Positions 33,049 through 42,323 are shown, counted from the stretch's first letter. The stretch: 54,333 nucleotides of DNA from Anaerolineaceae bacterium (GCA_012839565.1 DUMZ01000003.1:1-54333), one strand, 5' to 3'. Made by a program: numbers and translations. The notes: generated by a model from the letters alone, not told the origin.

Positions 33049-35955
33049 TTAATCTTGCGTGCGTTTGATGACCAAAATAGTTGTATCGTCGCTGGTGGGT
33101 GCGGTGGCGCGGAAGGTTTTAACATCTTGTTCAATGATGTCAAGAAGCTCTTGTGCACTGACGTCAATGGTTTTGGCGAGTGAACGCTCAAAGCGCGGGT
33201 TGCCAAAGGGCATACCATTGGAATTGAAAGTTTCGGTGATGCCGTCAGTATATAAAACACAAGCATCGCCTGGCTGAAATTGGATACTTTGGTTCTTAAG
33301 GTGAATGTCTGGCATGGCGCCCAAGGCGATGCCCCCTCTAGGCAGAGATGAAACTTCTTTTTGGGCGTGGTTCAAATAGTAGGGGGGATTGTGTCCAGCG
33401 ATGCAGTATTCCATTATGCCGGTTTCATGGTGAACAATGCCATAAAAGACAGTCACAAAAAAGCCCTGGCTGGAATCAAGCTGTAATAGGTGGTTTACGC
33501 GTTCAAGTGTTTGGGCCGGAGAGATGTCTTCAAGCGCAATGGCACGAATAAGTGTGCGACTAACGGTCATATAGAGTGAGGCGGGTAAGCCTTTATCAGA
33601 AACATCAGCGATGACCAGTCCAGTATAGCCAGGCTTAACTTCAAAGGCGTCATAAAAATCGCCTCCTACATCGCGGGCTGTTTGCCATTTGACAGCGAGT
33701 TCATAACCGGGAATGGCAGGTAATTTTTCAGGCAGAAAAGTCTTTTGAATTTGACGAGCGAGTTGGAATTCACGTTCGAGTAAAGTCTGCCTGTGTTGGA
33801 AGTCTTGAACCTGATTGTTTTGTATTGCAGACGCTATTTGATTAGCAATTTCGTGGATAAGTTTTAGACGCTTATCTTTTTCTTTTAGTTGACGCACGTT
33901 AATAATGAGTAATCCGTAATTTTCACCGGGCACAGTAAGTGGCGCAATGACGGTGTGAATCTCGTCGGTTTTTGATGATTTTGTTGATGGATTGCGAGAG
34001 AGTAATTGTTGATACCAAGAGTAAGGTTTTATGACAGGTGAATTAAAAACGTCGTTTTCTGACAAGGTGTCAAATGACAAGGCAGGCAACTCATTGGACA
34101 AATCATCAATATTAGCTTGACTTGAGATTATATGTGTACGGACAATATGCGTTCCATCGTCCTTGCGTTGTAGAATTAAAATATCCTCAGCGCCAACAAA
34201 GCATGTCAATGATTGACATAAGCGGTCGAGTGCGCATAAAAGACTGCCACTGGTCACCAAATAATTGGATGTTTGAAGGAGTACGTTGGAAATGTAGCTT
34301 TCTTCCTGGCGTTCATTGACCAAATTGATGTTCTGTAAGTTGATGGCGGTTTGCTGGGCAATACCTTGTAAGATAGTGAAACGTTGTTTTCCCAGCAGAT
34401 GTATCGGCTCCGATTGTTCTGCGTCGGATTTGCTGATATGCATCAAAATGCCAAGGGTTTGGTTGTGGACGACGAGCGGAAACAAATAAACGGTTTCGTT
34501 ATCGCGCAGTTTGAAAGCTTTTTTAAATTTAGATGAAAAAGCTGGGGCGGGAATGGCTCTTTCAACCGGTTTTTGGCAAGTGTCCCATAAAAGATCATCG
34601 TGAAAGATGATATTAATGGGATCGTCGTCTTTTTTGGGGCTTGTTTTACCGTAAACAGCAGCCACGCTCAGATGCTGTGTGTCTGTACAAGGTAGTAAAA
34701 GGGCACCCATGCGTCCACCAACGAGCGCTATGGTTAGTTGCCCGATAGTTTCAATGAGTTCTGGAATAGTAGTCAATGTTTGGGTTGCCAGGGCGACCTG
34801 TAAGAGAATCGTCGCAACCCAGGCCTGGTCAATTGATTGAGCGCTAAGGCGTGCGTTTTCGAGGGCGACTGCGGTATAGCCAGAGAATGAGGCAGCTATA
34901 TTACGGGCTTCGTTACCGTAGCGACCGAAACTGTTTTCGTGCAGGATCAATACGCCGAGCTGTTTGCCACCGGTTGAGAGTGGCGCGGCAATGGCAGAGA
35001 ATTCTTCGTCCAGGTAGCCATGTTGGTAGAAAGGGTCAGTTTTGTCACCGGAAAGGCGAATGATAACCTGATCTTCATGAATGGCTTTTGAAAACCAAAC
35101 GTCATCAATATTAACGGTGTAATTTTTCGGCTTTTTGATGGTGTTTGGCTGGGTACGGCTTGAAACTAATCGGAATTGAGTGGGTTTTTGATCTTCTTCA
35201 AGCGTATCAAATATCCAGATGCTTGCAATTTTACTGGGCAGTAATGCCATCATTTTTTTGAAGACGGTTTGAAAAAGTTCTTTAAGGCCAACATTTGTGG
35301 CGAGAAGCAAGGCAATATCGCGCAGGCTTTCCGCCCCTTGCCGGCGCCAAACTTCCGAACGGTACATGTTAGCGTTATTGATGGCAATAGCAATATAAGC
35401 ACTTAGAGTTTCAAGAACTTCAATATCCTCAGGCCCGAAAGCGTTTTCTTTATCACTTTGCACGTCCAAAACGCCTAAAATCTGATTGCCATATGTGAGC
35501 GGAACGACAAGCTCTGAAGATGTGAGAGATTCTTCGGGTCGATAGAGCAAGTATTGAGGATCGGTTGAAACTTTGTTAGATAGTTGCGTTTTACCAGTGC
35601 GCACTGCGAGAGGGATAAGTCCTATGGGTGAATGGATGTCGAAACTGACTTTTACTTCATTGTAAAACTTTGCGCGGGAACCACTGCCAAAGGCAAATTC
35701 AACTGTTTGAGGCACATAATGCACCAGATAAATATGTACAAAAGGATAGCCAAATTCTTTGTGGACCAGAGACGTGATACGCTTCAGCAGTCGGTTTAAA
35801 TCCAAGGTCTCAGAAACAGATTTGCTGACCTTGGCGATAATTTCAAGCTTTTTTTGCCGTGAGTCGTTGCTTACGCGGAGCGTGTCTGCCTCACTTTTGA
35901 AATTGAGAATATCATCAAGGGTCTGCTTAGGTCCTGGATGATTTTTGGCGTTCAT
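33049..35955 (-). CDS. Multi-GAF PP2C-type (SpoIIE/RsbU) serine phosphatase
   Basis: A 968-residue soluble signalling protein. Three or four GAF domains occupy roughly residues 40-200, 210-370, 385-555 and 565-715, with typical openings such as LDLNRLLKRITSLVHKEFGYPFVHIYLV and ends such as LETLSAYIAIAINNANMY. A short coiled coil precedes the C-terminal PP2C/SpoIIE phosphatase: 'REFQLARQIQKTFLPEKLPAIPGYELAV', metal-binding DVGGDFYDAF and IADVSDKGLPASLYM, AGHNPPYY, LYTDGITETFN and SDDTTILV. It would dephosphorylate an anti-anti-sigma-like STAS protein in response to a GAF-sensed signal. It begins 18 bp after the RsbW-like kinase gene. No STAS partner lies in the window. Confidence 0.9.
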   Translation of the reverse strand: MNAKNHPGPKQTLDDILNFKSEADTLRVSNDSRQKKLEIIAKVSKSVSETLDLNRLLKRITSLVHKEFGYPFVHIYLVHYVPQTVEFAFGSGSRAKFYNEVKVSFDIHSPIGLIPLAVRTGKTQLSNKVSTDPQYLLYRPEESLTSSELVVPLTYGNQILGVLDVQSDKENAFGPEDIEVLETLSAYIAIAINNANMYRSEVWRRQGAESLRDIALLLATNVGLKELFQTVFKKMMALLPSKIASIWIFDTLEEDQKPTQFRLVSSRTQPNTIKKPKNYTVNIDDVWFSKAIHEDQVIIRLSGDKTDPFYQHGYLDEEFSAIAAPLSTGGKQLGVLILHENSFGRYGNEARNIAASFSGYTAVALENARLSAQSIDQAWVATILLQVALATQTLTTIPELIETIGQLTIALVGGRMGALLLPCTDTQHLSVAAVYGKTSPKKDDDPINIIFHDDLLWDTCQKPVERAIPAPAFSSKFKKAFKLRDNETVYLFPLVVHNQTLGILMHISKSDAEQSEPIHLLGKQRFTILQGIAQQTAINLQNINLVNERQEESYISNVLLQTSNYLVTSGSLLCALDRLCQSLTCFVGAEDILILQRKDDGTHIVRTHIISSQANIDDLSNELPALSFDTLSENDVFNSPVIKPYSWYQQLLSRNPSTKSSKTDEIHTVIAPLTVPGENYGLLIINVRQLKEKDKRLKLIHEIANQIASAIQNNQVQDFQHRQTLLEREFQLARQIQKTFLPEKLPAIPGYELAVKWQTARDVGGDFYDAFEVKPGYTGLVIADVSDKGLPASLYMTVSRTLIRAIALEDISPAQTLERVNHLLQLDSSQGFFVTVFYGIVHHETGIMEYCIAGHNPPYYLNHAQKEVSSLPRGGIALGAMPDIHLKNQSIQFQPGDACVLYTDGITETFNSNGMPFGNPRFERSLAKTIDVSAQELLDIIEQDVKTFRATAPTSDDTTILVIKRTQD

Positions 35956-35973
35956 TTACTGTCCAGTATTTGA

Positions 35974-36399
35974 TTATCGTGTGGCTAGCTCTTTGGCGTG
36001 CTTGATCATCGTCAAGCGATTGAGGCCTGGCTCTGGATTTTCAAAATTGACTTCATCCATGAGTGTTTTTATCAAGAAAACACCTAAGCCTCGTTCAGCA
36101 CGGATTTCAAGCGGGCTTTCAAGGTCGGGCGGGAGTACCTCAGCAGGTTCAAATGGTTTTCCAGCATCTTCAAGAACGATTTTTATTTCCTTGTCGGTTG
36201 TTTCTATGAAAAGGTGAATTGAGCCCAAATTTTCGCCACAATAGGCATGATCAATGATATTGGCACAGGCTTCATCAGTGGCTAACTCTATGCCATATAG
36301 CTCACGCGAGGAAAAGTTGATCGTTTTAGCGTGCTCAGTAACAATGTTACAAATAATTCTCACTGAAGCATAATTCGCAGGAAATGTCGCAATTTTCAT
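35974..36399 (-). CDS. RsbW-like anti-sigma factor serine kinase (HATPase_c_2)
   Basis: A 141-residue GHKL-type ATPase. N-box: IELATDEACANIIDHAY; G1: VLEDAGKPFEP; G2: ERGLGVFLIKTLMDEV. It belongs to partner-switching systems, in which the kinase phosphorylates a STAS antagonist and may bind a sigma factor or other target. GAGAGG lies 7 nt before ATG. It forms an operon with the GAF-PP2C phosphatase, giving both opposing activities. Confidence 0.9.
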   Translation of the reverse strand: MKIATFPANYASVRIICNIVTEHAKTINFSSRELYGIELATDEACANIIDHAYCGENLGSIHLFIETTDKEIKIVLEDAGKPFEPAEVLPPDLESPLEIRAERGLGVFLIKTLMDEVNFENPEPGLNRLTMIKHAKELATR

Positions 36400-36466
36400 T
36401 AATTTACCTCTCAGAAATAATCGTCAACAATGAATTATATCATGCCTTAAAAATTAAACGCTACAG

Positions 36467-36472
36467 TATAAT
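36467..36472 (+). promoter_or_regulatory. radC -10 box, leaderless
   Basis: TATAAT ends 7 nt before the A of the chosen radC ATG (36480), i.e. about 6-7 nt of spacing. No Shine-Dalgarno sequence is present. Confidence 0.5.
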
Positions 36473-36479
36473 TAATACA

Positions 36480-37184
36480 ATGAAAAGAGATGGTAAAACA
36501 CGACGCATAAATGATATGCAAAACATGGATCGGCCACGGGAACGGCTACTGACTGATGGCGTGGAAGTACTTAGTAATGCTGAGTTACTGGCGATTCTGT
36601 TGGGTAGCGGTACGCAAGGGCAAAATGCGATTGAATTAGGCGCGGAAATTTTATCAAGTTTAGGCGGTTTTCAAGGAATTCATCGACACAGTATTGAGAC
36701 TTTGATGAGTTATAAAGGTGTTGGCGAAGCCAAAGCAACACGTATAAAAGCAGCTGTCGAGCTCGGAAACCGGATGGCACTTGAAGCTATCCAGCTCCAA
36801 CCTGTGATTAGCAGCCCGGAAGATGTTGTGCGATTGGTCGGACATGAGTTACGTGTAAAAGAACAAGAAGAATTATGGGTTATCCGCCTGGATGTACGCA
36901 ATCGCTTTTTAGGACTTGAGAAACTATACAAAGGAACGCAAGATTCAGCTACGGTGCGTGTAGCTGAGATTTATCAAACGGCTTTGCGTAAGGGTGCCTA
37001 TGCCATTATGTTGGTGCATAATCATCCTTCAGGTGACCCAACTGAAAGTCCTGAAGATGTTAATCTCACCCGCGCGGTTATTGAAGCCGCAAAATATTTG
37101 GATATGTACTTTTTGGACCATATCATTATTGGCGGAACGCGTTTTAGATCAATGAAACGTCAGTATCCAAGTTTGTGGGAATAA
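36480..37184 (+). CDS. radC: RadC family JAB-domain protein
   Basis: A 234-residue RadC/DUF2466 protein. It has an N-terminal UPF0758 helix-hairpin-helix part (RPRERLLTDGVEVLSNAELLAILLGSG, 'YKGVGEAKATRIKAAVELG') and a C-terminal JAMM/MPN+ metalloprotease-like domain with LVHNHPSGDPTESPEDVNLT, a complete H-x-H-P-x-G...D metal motif. The function is debated; it is not clearly a recombination protein. ATG at 36480 is chosen from the promoter and start of homology; an extended frame back to 36384 runs through the rsbW start. The 3' end overlaps the convergent pseudouridine synthase gene by 41 bp. Confidence 0.92.
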   Translation: MKRDGKTRRINDMQNMDRPRERLLTDGVEVLSNAELLAILLGSGTQGQNAIELGAEILSSLGGFQGIHRHSIETLMSYKGVGEAKATRIKAAVELGNRMALEAIQLQPVISSPEDVVRLVGHELRVKEQEELWVIRLDVRNRFLGLEKLYKGTQDSATVRVAEIYQTALRKGAYAIMLVHNHPSGDPTESPEDVNLTRAVIEAAKYLDMYFLDHIIIGGTRFRSMKRQYPSLWE

Positions 37185-37842
37185 TCGATTCGAGTAAGTC
37201 GAAAAACAGATTTGGCGTTTTTGCAGTGAAGCTGACCATTGTTTTATCGCTTGGGTGGAAAAAGTCAATTTGGCTGGCGTGAAGCATCATGCGCGAGAAT
37301 TTTGATGCGGGAAAAGGATTTTGCGGTGGACTATAAAGAGAATCACCAAGAATACCAATTCCTAAATGATATAGATGAGCGCGGATTTGGTGGCGATACC
37401 CTGTTTTAATGTCACATTCCAGTAAACAATACCGAGAAGAAGCTTTCATGACTTTAAATATGGAGAAAGCAGTTTTTCCATTTATAAAATCAACTCGCGT
37501 AAGGTGTTTTCTGCCGGTGTTTATAGCTAAAGGAAAGTCAACATTTTGCGATTGCCATTCAGGCCGCGGGCTGACTAAGGCGTGATAGATTTTATTGACG
37601 AGACGGTCTTTGAATTGCTGGTTTAGAAGTCGGTGCGCCTGAGCGTTTCTGGCGAGCACCATCACACCACTGCTTTCTTTATCCAATCGATGCACCATCC
37701 AAAGACGTCCAAACTTTGGTTCAAGTAAACTGCGAAGATGGGGTATATCTGGTTTGTAACCATCTGGGATAGATAACATGCCACTTGGCTTATTGATGAC
37801 CAAGATATCGTCATCGACATGAATGGTTTCGATATCGCGCAT
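37144..37842 (-). CDS. RluA-family pseudouridine synthase
   Basis: A 232-residue pseudouridine synthase lacking an S4 domain. The catalytic motif is MVHRLDKESSGVMVLARN (Asp in HRLD), with family segments INKPSGMLS, KIYHALVSP and TGYRHQIRAHLYHLGIGILGDSLY. It targets a uridine in rRNA or tRNA; the position is unknown. It follows degV by 23 bp. A TAACAT lies 6 nt before the ATG. Confidence 0.92.
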   Translation of the reverse strand: MRDIETIHVDDDILVINKPSGMLSIPDGYKPDIPHLRSLLEPKFGRLWMVHRLDKESSGVMVLARNAQAHRLLNQQFKDRLVNKIYHALVSPRPEWQSQNVDFPLAINTGRKHLTRVDFINGKTAFSIFKVMKASSRYCLLECDIKTGYRHQIRAHLYHLGIGILGDSLYSPPQNPFPASKFSRMMLHASQIDFFHPSDKTMVSFTAKTPNLFFDLLESIIPTNLDTDVSLI

Positions 37843-37865
37843 CGTTAAATGTTACAAATAAAATT

Positions 37866-38720
37866 CTATAAATGCTTCTCTTGGGTGAGAAAACAACTCA
37901 TAGAGAGAAGATCCGGACCAGCATGAACGACGATGGCAGGTGGCACAAGGTAGATGGGAATATCTTTTATACGAAGTTGTTTTTCAACAGCACTTTTTAG
38001 TTCCCTGGCACCTTTAATGTTGTCGCAGTGGCTGATAGAAAGGTGGGGATCGGGGTTGTTCTTACAAGCTTCGACAATCAGATTTATAAAACGTTTTTTA
38101 GCTTGTCTGAGGGTACGCACTTTTTCAAAAGTAGCAACTTTGCCATCATCAACAGTCAAAATTGGAACAATTTTTAATAATGTACCCACAAGTTTTGCGG
38201 CACCACCAATACGGCCACCTTTAAGAAGGTAATCGAGTGTTGGCACAATAAAGAATGCGTACTCACGCTTTAACATCGATTGAACCTTACCAACAAGCTC
38301 TTCCATGCCTATGCCTTCATTCGACCATTTTTGAGCTTGTAAGACAATTGAACCCAATCCGCCGGCTATGGTACGTGTATCGACAATTTGAATGCGGTCC
38401 GTGTCAAATTCTTTCGCGGCAATCATCGCGCTACGATAGGTGCCACTAACTTCTGCTGATGGTGTGATGACTAAGGCAGAATCGCCGGCATTAAGGATTT
38501 TTTCGTAGATAGGGGTATAAAGGGAATGAGGTGGAGCGGCAGTTTTAGGAAGTTCTTTGGCCTTGCGCAGTTTACTGAGAAAAGTTGCTGTGTCTAGTTC
38601 GGTGTCATCACGATAGGAGTCGTTTCCAAAGGTGATGATTTGGGGCAAAACCTCAATGCCTGCGGCTTTTAGCGTGGCTACCGGGATACCACAGGTTGTA
38701 TCAGCGATGATTTTGATCAT
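37866..38720 (-). CDS. DegV family fatty-acid-binding protein
   Basis: A 284-residue DegV protein, a fatty-acid-binding (FakB-like) fold. N-terminal IIADTTCGIP replaces the common TDSTCDL. SAEVSGTYRSAMIAA is the second half of the ligand pocket, and DTRTIAGGLGSIVLQA and YLLKGGRIGGAAKLVGTLLKIVPIL are present. FakB partners feed fatty acids to the FakA kinase for phospholipid synthesis; no fakA is adjacent. GAGGATAAT precedes the ATG. Confidence 0.92.
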   Translation of the reverse strand: MIKIIADTTCGIPVATLKAAGIEVLPQIITFGNDSYRDDTELDTATFLSKLRKAKELPKTAAPPHSLYTPIYEKILNAGDSALVITPSAEVSGTYRSAMIAAKEFDTDRIQIVDTRTIAGGLGSIVLQAQKWSNEGIGMEELVGKVQSMLKREYAFFIVPTLDYLLKGGRIGGAAKLVGTLLKIVPILTVDDGKVATFEKVRTLRQAKKRFINLIVEACKNNPDPHLSISHCDNIKGARELKSAVEKQLRIKDIPIYLVPPAIVVHAGPDLLSMSCFLTQEKHL

Positions 38721-38794
38721 ATTATCCTCAATAAGGTCTTTTCCGGCAAAGCCGGTTGAATAATACGAGCATAAAGACCAATAGTAATATTGTA

Positions 38795-39391
38795 CTAAAG
38801 AAATTGCTGGTCAAACTGAAACTGACAGTTTGGACAGCTTTCTTCATTATGATTAACTACAAAACCGCAGTTTGGACACGTTTTTGGAACTAATTCACCC
38901 AAAGGCGCTCCACAAGCATTACAATGACTGACACTCACTTGGTTGGCGGTAGTGCAATAGGGACAGACGCTCCGATTGAGACGTTCTGAAAGCGTGAAAC
39001 CTGTGCCAAGCTGTTTGGCCGTGGTATCTATGGTTTCCCATACTTTATCTTCAAGCTGAACAGATTCAATATCCTGTGCAATAACATCCAATCGGGTGAG
39101 AAGCGCAAAAGGGTTCCGTAATGCAGTCAGAGCTGTGGCACCTAAACTGGCGGCAAGGCCGATCCATTCCTGATTGCTTAAAGTCACACTAACGCCATCA
39201 GGCACACGCATGATATTAGCTGTGAGTGCGGTTTTACCTGCTCGTTTACCGGGACTGGTTGCAATTTGGACTGCCAAATGATCGGGATTACCAAATTTCT
39301 GGACTTGATAGTGTCCTCGATCAAAGCTTGCCATCAAACTGTTTGCAAAATCTTCAGGGTGAATATCTCCGTGATAAATCCGTGTGTCCAT
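38795..39391 (-). CDS. Zinc-ribbon protein of unknown function
   Basis: A 198-residue soluble protein. The N-terminal region (MDTRIYHGDIHPEDFANSLMASF) is followed by an alpha/beta part and two or three C-terminal zinc ribbons: CPYCTTANQVSVSHCNACG and then CPNCGFVVNHNEESCPNCQ. ATG at 39391 is chosen: the in-frame extension to 39469 crosses the divergent promoter and its residues are not convincing. AAGG lies about 11 nt upstream. It shares a palindromic promoter with the SH3b protein. Confidence 0.65.
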   Translation of the reverse strand: MDTRIYHGDIHPEDFANSLMASFDRGHYQVQKFGNPDHLAVQIATSPGKRAGKTALTANIMRVPDGVSVTLSNQEWIGLAASLGATALTALRNPFALLTRLDVIAQDIESVQLEDKVWETIDTTAKQLGTGFTLSERLNRSVCPYCTTANQVSVSHCNACGAPLGELVPKTCPNCGFVVNHNEESCPNCQFQFDQQFL

Positions 39392-39418
39392 ATTAATAAA
39401 CCTTATCTCTTGCTTTCG

Positions 39419-39428
39419 ATTATAATCG
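39419..39428. promoter_or_regulatory. Symmetrical bidirectional -10 box
   Basis: GATTATAATC is a perfect palindrome holding TATAAT on both strands (39421-39426 plus; 39420-39425 minus). It lies between the divergent genes at 39391 (minus) and 39437 (plus). On the plus side it ends 10 nt before the ATG. Confidence 0.65.
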
Positions 39429-39436
39429 GTGTTGGA

Positions 39437-40081
39437 ATGAAGAAAGAAGATAATATAGAGTTTATACAAAAAAAATGCCTCAAAGTCTTATTATTTGTTA
39501 GCTTGCTGATAGTAATGATTGGATTAAGCCTTTTGCCAAACTTTTCGTACCAAGTTTGGGGACAATTTCCGACCGTTTCCATGCCAACGGTGACCAGTTC
39601 GCCCAGGGGAGTCTATGTGCGGGCGATCGGCCAGCCGAACGAGGCGCTTAATGTGCGTGCCTATCCGAGTTCGACTTCTACACTTTTGGGCAGATTTCAG
39701 GTCGGGCAAGAAGCAAAAGCATATGGCTACTATGGACATTATGTTTTGATTGAATATGTTGGCGCGCCAGATGGGAAGGGTTGGGTTTGGAGGGAAATGG
39801 TAGAAGTGCATGGCGGAGAATTACCTATGCTGGAACCACCCCCAACTGAAGTTCCCATGGTGACGAAAACGATTGATCCGACACTGGCAGCACAATTTAT
39901 TATTACTCAAATGCCGACTCGTCTGCCTACTTTTACAGAACCACCACCTTTGCAGATACCAACATATCAAATTGTTGATGGTGCCACTGCGACTGGTGGT
40001 ATTCCAATGGGCTATATTATCGTTGTATTGGCTGGTTTAGGTTTCTTTTTGGCACTCATCGCGATATTACGACGGGGTTAA
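39437..40081 (+). CDS. Membrane protein with bacterial SH3 domain
   Basis: A 214-residue protein. An N-terminal transmembrane or signal segment (about 15-33) is followed by an SH3b-like domain (about 57-125: VYVRAIGQPNEALNVRAYPSSTSTLLGRFQVGQEAKAYG...GKGWVWREMV), a Pro/Thr-rich linker and a C-terminal transmembrane segment (about 190-210) ending in RRG. SH3b domains usually bind cell-wall peptides or other extracytoplasmic ligands. ATG at 39437 lies 10 nt from the -10 box; there is no good ribosome-binding site. Confidence 0.75.
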   Translation: MKKEDNIEFIQKKCLKVLLFVSLLIVMIGLSLLPNFSYQVWGQFPTVSMPTVTSSPRGVYVRAIGQPNEALNVRAYPSSTSTLLGRFQVGQEAKAYGYYGHYVLIEYVGAPDGKGWVWREMVEVHGGELPMLEPPPTEVPMVTKTIDPTLAAQFIITQMPTRLPTFTEPPPLQIPTYQIVDGATATGGIPMGYIIVVLAGLGFFLALIAILRRG

Positions 40082-40096
40082 ATCATTTTTGTTCTC

Positions 40097-41008
40097 TTAG
40101 TAAGTATCAGATTTAGGTTTTTTTAATCCGCCATATTTCGTAATTCGCAAGAAAGTATTCAAGAGCGAATAACTGGAATTAAGATCAGGTAAACATTTCT
40201 CCATCGCCCGATAGCCTTCTTCAACCAACTTTGCAGGGTCGATAGGTTCCAGGGCGCCATAATGACCAACCAAGGGTTTTACTATAACGTCGGGCTTTGT
40301 TTCTTCAAGAGAAAGTTGTGCCATTCTGGACATGGCCAACTCAAGTGATGCGTTCATTGACCGCATAATTTCACCAAAGTGGGTGTTGGCGACATGATTA
40401 AGAACTGATTTAGGGAGATATTGAGAAAAAGGAAGCCACATCTGATCTGGTTTGAAATCATGAGGCTTGTAATGTAAAGGCACTGCAACAACAGGAAGGG
40501 TTGGATCAAGACGGCGGGCTATGTCAACGGGGACTGGGTCGAGAACCGCGCCATCAACCAGGACTTCTTCTTCCAAAGATTGGCTGGGGAAAAAGCCGGG
40601 AATTGCTATAGTTGCCAAAACGGCTTTGATGGCATTGCCTTTAGTGATGATAACCTGCTCACCAGTAGTGATGCTCACAGCGGTTGCTATAAAAGGTATA
40701 GGGAAATCTTCAATGTTTTTATCGCCAATGATTGGGGAAAGTGCTTCCTGGAGTGTGCCGGTACCACCGAAGGCAACATCACCTCTACGACGGCTAAAAT
40801 CGGGATTTTTGAAAAAGTCAAGAACTGTTTTTTCAATTAAATCTAAATCAGCGCCTGACGCGAAAGCCGCGCCAAACAATCCGCCCGCGCTTGAGCCAGA
40901 GATACCTTTAATTTTATAACCATGGTCCAGTAGACACCGATAGGCACCAATATGCGCGCAACCACGCACTCCGCCACTTCCTAACGCTAATACGATTTCT
41001 TTCGCCAT
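40097..41008 (-). CDS. Patatin-like phospholipase / serine hydrolase
   Basis: A 303-residue patatin-domain protein. The oxyanion hole is GSGGVRG, the nucleophile elbow is GSSAG (G-x-S-x-G) and the catalytic aspartate lies in DGAVLDP. It resembles the RssA/NTE group. Predicted lipid acyl hydrolase in the cytoplasm. ATG at 41008 is chosen (AAAGG about 10 nt upstream), where homology begins; the in-frame extension to 41056 adds an unlikely basic leader. Confidence 0.88.
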   Translation of the reverse strand: MAKEIVLALGSGGVRGCAHIGAYRCLLDHGYKIKGISGSSAGGLFGAAFASGADLDLIEKTVLDFFKNPDFSRRRGDVAFGGTGTLQEALSPIIGDKNIEDFPIPFIATAVSITTGEQVIITKGNAIKAVLATIAIPGFFPSQSLEEEVLVDGAVLDPVPVDIARRLDPTLPVVAVPLHYKPHDFKPDQMWLPFSQYLPKSVLNHVANTHFGEIMRSMNASLELAMSRMAQLSLEETKPDVIVKPLVGHYGALEPIDPAKLVEEGYRAMEKCLPDLNSSYSLLNTFLRITKYGGLKKPKSDTY

Positions 41009-41162
41009 AGCAACAACAACCTTTCTAACACTAATCTTAACTCTATTGTAAATCAAAACATATTATGTAAATGAATGGGTGATATAAAAAATCAATATCC
41101 TGGGATAGAGTAGAATCAAAGGTGCAAAGCATCTATTGTAGAGAATGCTTTTGGAGTTTACT

Positions 41163-42323
41163 ATGGACAAGATCCATGATACACAAGCGATAAAAACAGC
41201 CAAAAAGAAAAGTCTGTTTTGGCGAATACTTGGCTATATATTCCTGTCTTTATTTCTGGTAATGGTCATTTTCTTTGCAGGCTATCAACTTTTCTTGAAA
41301 CCGATGATGAGAAAGCCGATTAGTCCTAAACTAAACCAGGAACTTGACCCACTAAAAACTCAAATTGTTGCCTACTATCAGGAAGAGAAAGAAGAAGTCA
41401 AAGAAGAACTCATAAATGAAATTGAATTTCCAGAACATCTTGAAGAACCTCCGCTTTTTTTAGAAGTGGATGAATATACCGATACTGATGAGACACCACG
41501 CGTTTGCGGTATGCCCAAAGATTTGGTTTTTCTGTTGGTTGGCGTTGATTCAAAGAAAGATTGGACCTACCGCGCAGGATTAGCTGATGTCATCCGATTA
41601 ATCCGCGTTGATTTTGTAAACAAGAAAATCAATATGATTGCACTTCCACGCGATATGCTGGTTGATTTCCCTGAAGGCCGCGCAAGCATTGAAAGCCCCA
41701 TGAAAATCAACCAGGCTTATACAATCGGAACTGCTGGTGCCCAACAATATCTCGGTGAAGGGAATGGCGCGCATTCGCTCGCGGAAGCCATTGACTTCAA
41801 TTTTGGCGTTAGTGTTGACCATTATATGGTCGTGAACTTTAAATTTGTTATTAATGTGATAGATGAAGTTGGCGGTTTGGATGTTTATTTGCCTCAGGAA
41901 GTCGAAGACGATTATTTTGGTTATTATCCTGCTGGGCCGCAGCATCTTGATGGGATCGAATCTTTGGTTTTGATGCGCATTCGCATGAAATATACAGACG
42001 ATTTTCGGGTTGGAAATCAAACGATTATCCTGAAAGCTATGTTTGAAAAAATGAAAAGACCTGGCATGATTTTGAGATTGCCAGGTTTAATCAATCAATT
42101 TCGGGAAAATGTTTTGACGGATTTGTCGGTTGAAGAATTGATTCGACTGGGTAATTGCCTCTTAACTGAATTTGAAATTGAGGATATTAATGCACGGCAG
42201 TTTACAAAAGAACATATTAAACCAGCACGGGAATACATTCCATCTATGAAACTATATCTTTTCGTCTATAAATGGGGTGATGAGGCAGTCGAGTATATTC
42301 ACAACACGCTGATGGGTAAATAA
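41163..42323 (+). CDS. LytR-CpsA-Psr (LCP) family protein
   Basis: A 386-residue membrane-anchored LCP phosphotransferase-like protein, which attaches polymers to the wall in many bacteria. N-terminal cytoplasmic basic stretch, TM segment (about 24-46), then an acidic linker. LCP core: FLLVGVDSK, ADVIRLIRVDFVNKKINMIALPRDMLVD, INQAYTIG and VLMRIRMKYTDDFRVGNQ (the Arg/Asp cluster that binds polyprenyl pyrophosphate, slightly diverged: GNQ where GRQ or RQ is usual). ATG 41163 has GGAG spaced 7 nt; an upstream TTG (41145) is rejected. Confidence 0.85.
   Translation: MDKIHDTQAIKTAKKKSLFWRILGYIFLSLFLVMVIFFAGYQLFLKPMMRKPISPKLNQELDPLKTQIVAYYQEEKEEVKEELINEIEFPEHLEEPPLFLEVDEYTDTDETPRVCGMPKDLVFLLVGVDSKKDWTYRAGLADVIRLIRVDFVNKKINMIALPRDMLVDFPEGRASIESPMKINQAYTIGTAGAQQYLGEGNGAHSLAEAIDFNFGVSVDHYMVVNFKFVINVIDEVGGLDVYLPQEVEDDYFGYYPAGPQHLDGIESLVLMRIRMKYTDDFRVGNQTIILKAMFEKMKRPGMILRLPGLINQFRENVLTDLSVEELIRLGNCLLTEFEIEDINARQFTKEHIKPAREYIPSMKLYLFVYKWGDEAVEYIHNTLMGK

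Noticed and set aside
38743..38755. CCGGC-AAA-GCCGG hairpin between degV and the zinc-ribbon gene considered as a terminator
   Set aside because: Only 5 bp of stem and no T-run on either strand; probably a chance palindrome.
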